Part shown: piece by piece, positions 63,833-64,000 of the stretch
How the letters are laid out: each line of letters starts with the position of its first letter
How positions within the stretch are numbered: position 1 is the stretch's first letter
NCBI GenBank assembly: GCA_037447655.1
Contig: JBBHKE010003558.1
Span: forward strand, 1-64,000
From: Zygnema cylindricum
Taxonomy: Eukaryota > Streptophyta > Zygnematophyceae > Zygnematales > Zygnemataceae
Reading direction: 5' to 3'
Length of the DNA: 64,000 bases
Notes under the pieces: model-generated
Told to the model about the DNA's origin: nothing
What the model saw: the letters and a program-made list of their open reading frames with translations, nothing else
Database searches by the model: none
Made by a program: the position numbers and the translations under genes

Positions 63833-64000
63833 GACAACCAGTTTCGGAATGGGAGTGTGGCTTTCGGTGAAGATGGGGATGAGTTCGGTTCTTGTAGATC
63901 TTGATCTTTTCCTTCTATCTCACTTTCGGAGCCTGAATCTTGGATTGGAGGTGTTTGGGGAGTGTTATTTTCCGGGCGTTTTGCCATATATCTCTCAAAT
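63833..64000 (-). pseudogene. Gypsy-2 upstream coding fragment at the window edge
   Basis: A minus-strand frame from an ATG complement at 63985-63987 reads MAKRPENNTPQTPPIQDSGS and an acidic, Ser-rich stretch, to a stop near 63830. It may be the start of a separate protease-pol frame or the tail of Gag; Gag proper is outside the window. Confidence 0.4.

Larger units (their letters stand above)
56889..64000 (-). mobile_element. Gypsy-2: second Ty3/gypsy element with methyltransferase and PHD-like finger
   Basis: Minus strand, running off the right edge. Reading from the edge: protease, C5-DNA methyltransferase, RT, RNase H, integrase, PHD-like finger, then B1 (58367-58661), A2 (57192-58356) and B2 (56897-57191). 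The left tip TGTCGAGC abuts Cop-6 RNase H. The layout equals Gypsy-1 but the sequence is clearly diverged, so it is a different family of the same lineage. It has more stops and shifts than Gypsy-1. Confidence 0.88.

Overview
The window looks like repeat-rich, non-genic nuclear DNA from a streptophyte: a charophyte alga or an early-diverging land plant fits best, but the species is not identified. The reasons are four. The copia primer sites are complementary to the anticodon arm of a plant-type initiator tRNA-Met. Plant G-boxes (CACGTGGC) recur in the copia LTRs. The mobile elements are of plant types. Two Ty3/gypsy elements carry a C5-cytosine DNA methyltransferase, something I recall being reported from the charophyte Klebsormidium and from dinoflagellates. 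I see no intact host gene, rRNA, tRNA or CRISPR array. Almost every coding stretch is a retroelement gene broken by stops and frameshifts.

Left part (1-16.6 kb): AT-rich DNA with long homopurine tracts and microsatellites. It holds three copies of a hAT-like non-autonomous element (two with readable 8-bp target duplications, one carrying a 62-bp minisatellite), two copies of a TA-flanked inverted-repeat element (one nested in a large foldback element), a broken F-box/LRR-like gene, and a 0.2-kb duplicated segment whose short reading frame differs only at synonymous sites.

Middle (15.5-32.2 kb): a degenerate 31-bp satellite is split by Cop-1, an internally deleted copia. Then come Cop-2 (plus strand) and Cop-3 (minus strand), both truncated and fused at their 3' ends. 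Cop-3 carries a solo LTR with a clean ATTTC duplication.

Right part (32.3-64 kb): a nested stack that can be ordered from target-site duplications. Cop-6 (minus) received Cop-5 (plus; duplication ATCCT) in its 3' LTR. Cop-5 received Cop-4 (TCACC) in its 5' LTR and Gypsy-1 (TTCC) in its 3' LTR. Cop-4 received two solo LTRs (GTCTG and GATAT). Gypsy-2 interrupts the RNase H gene of Cop-6 and runs off the right edge. Joining the interrupted LTR halves of Cop-5 gives 1136 bp for both LTRs, which supports the boundaries.

The most interesting system is the Gypsy-1/Gypsy-2 pair, both on the minus strand. Gypsy-1 reads Gag, two zinc knuckles, protease, C5-DNA methyltransferase, reverse transcriptase, RNase H, DDE integrase, then a C-terminal PHD finger; Gypsy-2 shows the same order from protease onward. 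They thus combine a chromatin writer and a chromatin reader. Their 3' ends are also unusual: a block B lies on both sides of the LTR-like block A (B1-A2-B2), and in Gypsy-1 the 5' end has A alone. This split-direct-repeat layout is known from PAT/Ngaro-type tyrosine-recombinase elements and is unexpected in an element with a DDE integrase.
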